Source: RGIG7213 sp045124505 (GTDB lineage: Bacteria; Bacillota; Clostridia; Oscillospirales; CAG-272). From it: a stretch of 44,423 nucleotides of DNA. Made by a program: the position numbers and the translations under genes. The notes beneath the pieces are model-generated. The model was not told the origin of the DNA and did no database searches. It saw nothing but the letters and a program-made list of their open reading frames with translations. This document shows, one piece after another, positions 42,751-44,423 of this stretch; position 1 is the first letter of the stretch; the number at the start of each line of letters is the position of its first letter. Location: assembly GCA_045124505.1 (NCBI GenBank), contig JBGVLZ010000067.1, positions 1 to 44,423 on the forward strand. Reading direction: 5' to 3'.

Positions 42751-42816
42751 CCTCTACCATTTGCAAACCTCGCATTTTAAAACCTATGTACTAAACTATG
42801 TACCGGCCTCTACCAT
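42751..42816. repeat. Two CCTCTACCAT repeats near the attachment site
   Basis: CCTCTACCAT occurs at 42751-42760 and 42807-42816. The tRNA-derived repeats at 34840 and 42949 contain CCTCTACCAC. Four near-identical 10-mers of this kind next to a tRNA attachment site may be integrase-binding or older recombination sites. The stretch 42500-42915 otherwise holds the integrase remnant and hairpins only. Confidence 0.45.
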
Positions 42817-42848
42817 CGGCAAAAGGCAAGGCGGGAAGAAAACAAAAA

Positions 42849-42868
42849 TCCGCACCCGAAAGTGCGGA
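42849..42868. other. Hairpin left of the tRNA-Pro terminator
   Basis: TCCGCAC pairs with GTGCGGA. Read on the minus strand it is followed by a T-run (ATTTTTG), so it could act as a back-up terminator downstream of the tRNA. Confidence 0.5.
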
Positions 42869-42891
42869 AAAAGCAAGTGAATAAAAGAAAA

Positions 42892-42915
42892 ATCGGGAAT
42901 CTTACGACTCCCGAT
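42892..42915 (-). terminator. Terminator of tRNA-Pro
   Basis: On the minus strand: ATCGGGA, 10-nt loop, TCCCGAT, then TTTT, starting 3 nt beyond the CCA end. Confidence 0.85.
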
Positions 42916-42917
42916 TT

Positions 42918-42963
42918 TTGGTCTGAGTGACAAGACTTGAACTTGCGGCCTCTACCACCCCAA
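42918..42963 (-). repeat. Right attachment-site repeat inside tRNA-Pro
   Basis: The 46-bp partner of 34809-34854 (44 of 46 identical, same orientation), covering the tRNA from the anticodon loop to just past the CCA. It and the left copy bound about 8.1 kb. Confidence 0.85.
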
Positions 42964-42995
42964 GGTAGCGCGCTACCAACTGCGCCACACCCAGA
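42919..42995 (-). tRNA. tRNA-Pro (anticodon GGG)
   Basis: Folds as a full cloverleaf on the minus strand: acceptor TCTGGGT with ACTCAGA (one G-T pair), D arm GCGCAGTTGGTAGCGC, anticodon stem CTACC/GGTAG with loop TTGGGGT giving GGG, T arm GCAAG-TTCAAGT-CTTGT, and an encoded CCA. It has its own promoter and terminator. Its 3' half is duplicated 8.1 kb to the left, marking it as an integration target. Confidence 0.95.
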
Positions 42996-43015
42996 CGTTC
43001 TCTACAACATTCGAT

Positions 43016-43044
43016 AGTATATCATAAATAATTCTATTTGTCAA
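43016..43044 (-). promoter_or_regulatory. Promoter of tRNA-Pro
   Basis: On the minus strand: TTGACA, 17 nt ending in TGA, TATACT, about 20 nt before the tRNA 5' end. Confidence 0.85.
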
Positions 43045-43273
43045 TACCTTAGGCGGATTTTTTTGTTATAAATTTTAAAAACTTTTCCGCAATCGTTTAT
43101 ATATACTTCAGGGACACCGTTTTTGTATTTTGAATGTGATTTTATCTGATTATAATGCGAGATATAAATGTATAGTTTAATGAATGTTTACAATTTTCGT
43201 TGTACATATGACAGTATAATATGATAAAATATATTAAGATGTGTTTTTATATCAAAAAACAGGAGGCATAAAT

Positions 43274-44423
43274 ATGAATTTGAAAAAAATATTTTCATTT
43301 TTGATCTGCACTGCGTTGTTGCTATCCACTGCGCTTTCACCGTTTTCGGTAACCGTTCCTGCGGAAACGGAAAAAACTGAAACAGTAGAATTTGAACTGC
43401 CTGAGGTAAAAGCGGCGGGCTCGGGCACATGCGGCGGAAATCTCAGATGGGCGATTTCATGGACAAATGAAGTTACGCTTACGATAACCGGAACAGGCTC
43501 AATGACTAATTATTCTTCGTCATCAAAAGCTCCGTGGTATGCATCTCGCAATACCATCACAAAGATCGTTATTGAAAACGGTGTCACAAGCATTGGTGAC
43601 TATGCATTTAACGGTTTATCGAAGGTTAAAAATATACAGATAGCAAACAGCATTCAAACGGTAGGAGAGTGGGCGTTCGCAAATTGTGAGAGCCTTAAAG
43701 CGATATCTCTCGGTGGAAATGTTGAAAAAATAGGCGGTTTTGCATTTTATTACTGCACAAGCCTTGAATCGATAACTGTTGATTCAAACAATGCGAATTA
43801 TTCGTGTGATATAAACAGCGTGCTGTTTGATAAAAATAAAACAACTCTTATTCAATATCCAGCGGGTGCTTTGAGAAGTACATATACGATACCCGACAGC
43901 GTAGAAACTATATCCGCCATGTCGTTTGCATTTGTCAAATATCTGACTGCGGTTAATTTGGGTGCAGGAATTGAAAATATCGATGTAGATGTATTTTTCG
44001 AGGCTTATTCTCTGAAGACTATTTCAGTGAGCGAATCAAACAAATATTATTCCTCTGACTCATACGGTGTATTGTTTGATAAAAATAAAATTGTACTCAT
44101 ACAGTATCCTGTCGGTAACGAAAGAACCTCGTACACTATCCCCTCGGGTGTTCAAACAATAGATTACAGTGCATTTGCGGGCTGTCAGGCTTTGACAAAT
44201 GTCGTTATACCTGACGGCGTTGAAGACATATACATGAACGCTTTTGAATCGTGCGTAAATCTTACAGATGTAACTATGCCCGACAGTGTTAAAAACATAG
44301 GTTACGATGCTTTTATGGACACTCCGTTTGTAAATGAAATGTCATATGCTACAAATTGCGGAAAATACTACGAAATATACATCGGAAATGTATTGCTTTA
44401 CATTGTTGATGCAGGTATTACAT
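43274..44423 (+). CDS. Secreted BspA-type leucine-rich repeat protein, N-terminal part (runs off right edge)
   Basis: 383 codons are in the window with no stop. AGGAGG lies 7 nt before the ATG. A signal peptide (residues 1-34, ending VPA) is followed by a domain GTCGGNLRWAISWTNEVTLT, typical of the start of BspA-like proteins. Then come LRR_5 units: KIVIENGVTSIGDYAFNG, IQTVGEWAFANCESLKAI, VEKIGGFAFYYCTSLES, and twice a VLFDKNK-LIQYP insertion followed by YTIP. BspA-like proteins are surface adhesins in gut anaerobes. It lies outside the tRNA-bounded island. Related LRR units occur in the giant protein ending at 42413. Confidence 0.9.
   Translation, partial: MNLKKIFSFLICTALLLSTALSPFSVTVPAETEKTETVEFELPEVKAAGSGTCGGNLRWAISWTNEVTLTITGTGSMTNYSSSSKAPWYASRNTITKIVIENGVTSIGDYAFNGLSKVKNIQIANSIQTVGEWAFANCESLKAISLGGNVEKIGGFAFYYCTSLESITVDSNNANYSCDINSVLFDKNKTTLIQYPAGALRSTYTIPDSVETISAMSFAFVKYLTAVNLGAGIENIDVDVFFEAYSLKTISVSESNKYYSSDSYGVLFDKNKIVLIQYPVGNERTSYTIPSGVQTIDYSAFAGCQALTNVVIPDGVEDIYMNAFESCVNLTDVTMPDSVKNIGYDAFMDTPFVNEMSYATNCGKYYEIYIGNVLLYIVDAGIT

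Overview
The window looks like the chromosome of an uncultured, strictly anaerobic, spore-forming gut Clostridia (Oscillospirales-like). This rests on low to moderate GC, strong AGGAGG ribosome binding sites, TTGACA-17-TATAAT promoters, an alpha/beta SASP, dockerin and cohesin modules, InlB-type and BspA-type surface repeats, and TnpV and IS1182-type mobile DNA. No ribosomal or housekeeping marker fixes the genus.

Layout. 1-2.2 kb is a patchwork: a P-loop kinase running off the left edge, an XRE regulator, a ParE/Phd-type toxin-antitoxin pair, a TnpV gene and a SASP gene with an abnormal C-terminus. 2.4-4.7 kb (minus) is a lipid-kinase gene overlapping a gene for a membrane-anchored Ig-like protein. 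5.1-17.5 kb (plus) is one long operon: an LDH/MDH-family dehydrogenase with a malate-type Arg, fumarase, HdrB-HdrC-HdrA, FlxD-C-B-A, a soluble fumarate reductase (FrdB, FrdA) and an AspT-type carrier, closed by a strong terminator. Together these genes could carry oxaloacetate to malate, fumarate and succinate, with NADH feeding a flavin-based bifurcating complex whose exergonic acceptor would be fumarate. 17.5-20.5 kb holds a DUF6512-like membrane protein, a nitroreductase and a lipoprotein with GLUG-like repeats.

20.7-34.1 kb is an array of four large secreted proteins, each with its own promoter. Three are paralogues ending in an endonuclease/exonuclease/phosphatase (EEP) domain and one ends in a ComEC-like metallo-beta-lactamase domain. 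Three of the four carry a dockerin; the last EEP copy has a different N-terminal repeat module instead.

34.8-43.0 kb is, on my reading, a genomic island of about 8.1 kb inserted at the 3' end of tRNA-Pro(GGG). The intact tRNA is at the right edge and a 46-bp copy of its 3' half is at the left edge. Inside are a tyrosine recombinase with its own promoter, an invertible 155-bp segment bounded by identical 22-bp inverted repeats, a 47-aa peptide gene, and two large secreted cohesin/InlB-repeat proteins. The only near-consensus promoter in the invertible segment points back at the recombinase in this assembly, so the sequenced state looks OFF. Inversion would place it about 50 nt upstream of the peptide gene and switch on the surface operon. 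A truncated integrase lies beside the tRNA. A BspA-type leucine-rich repeat protein begins at 43.3 kb and runs off the right edge.
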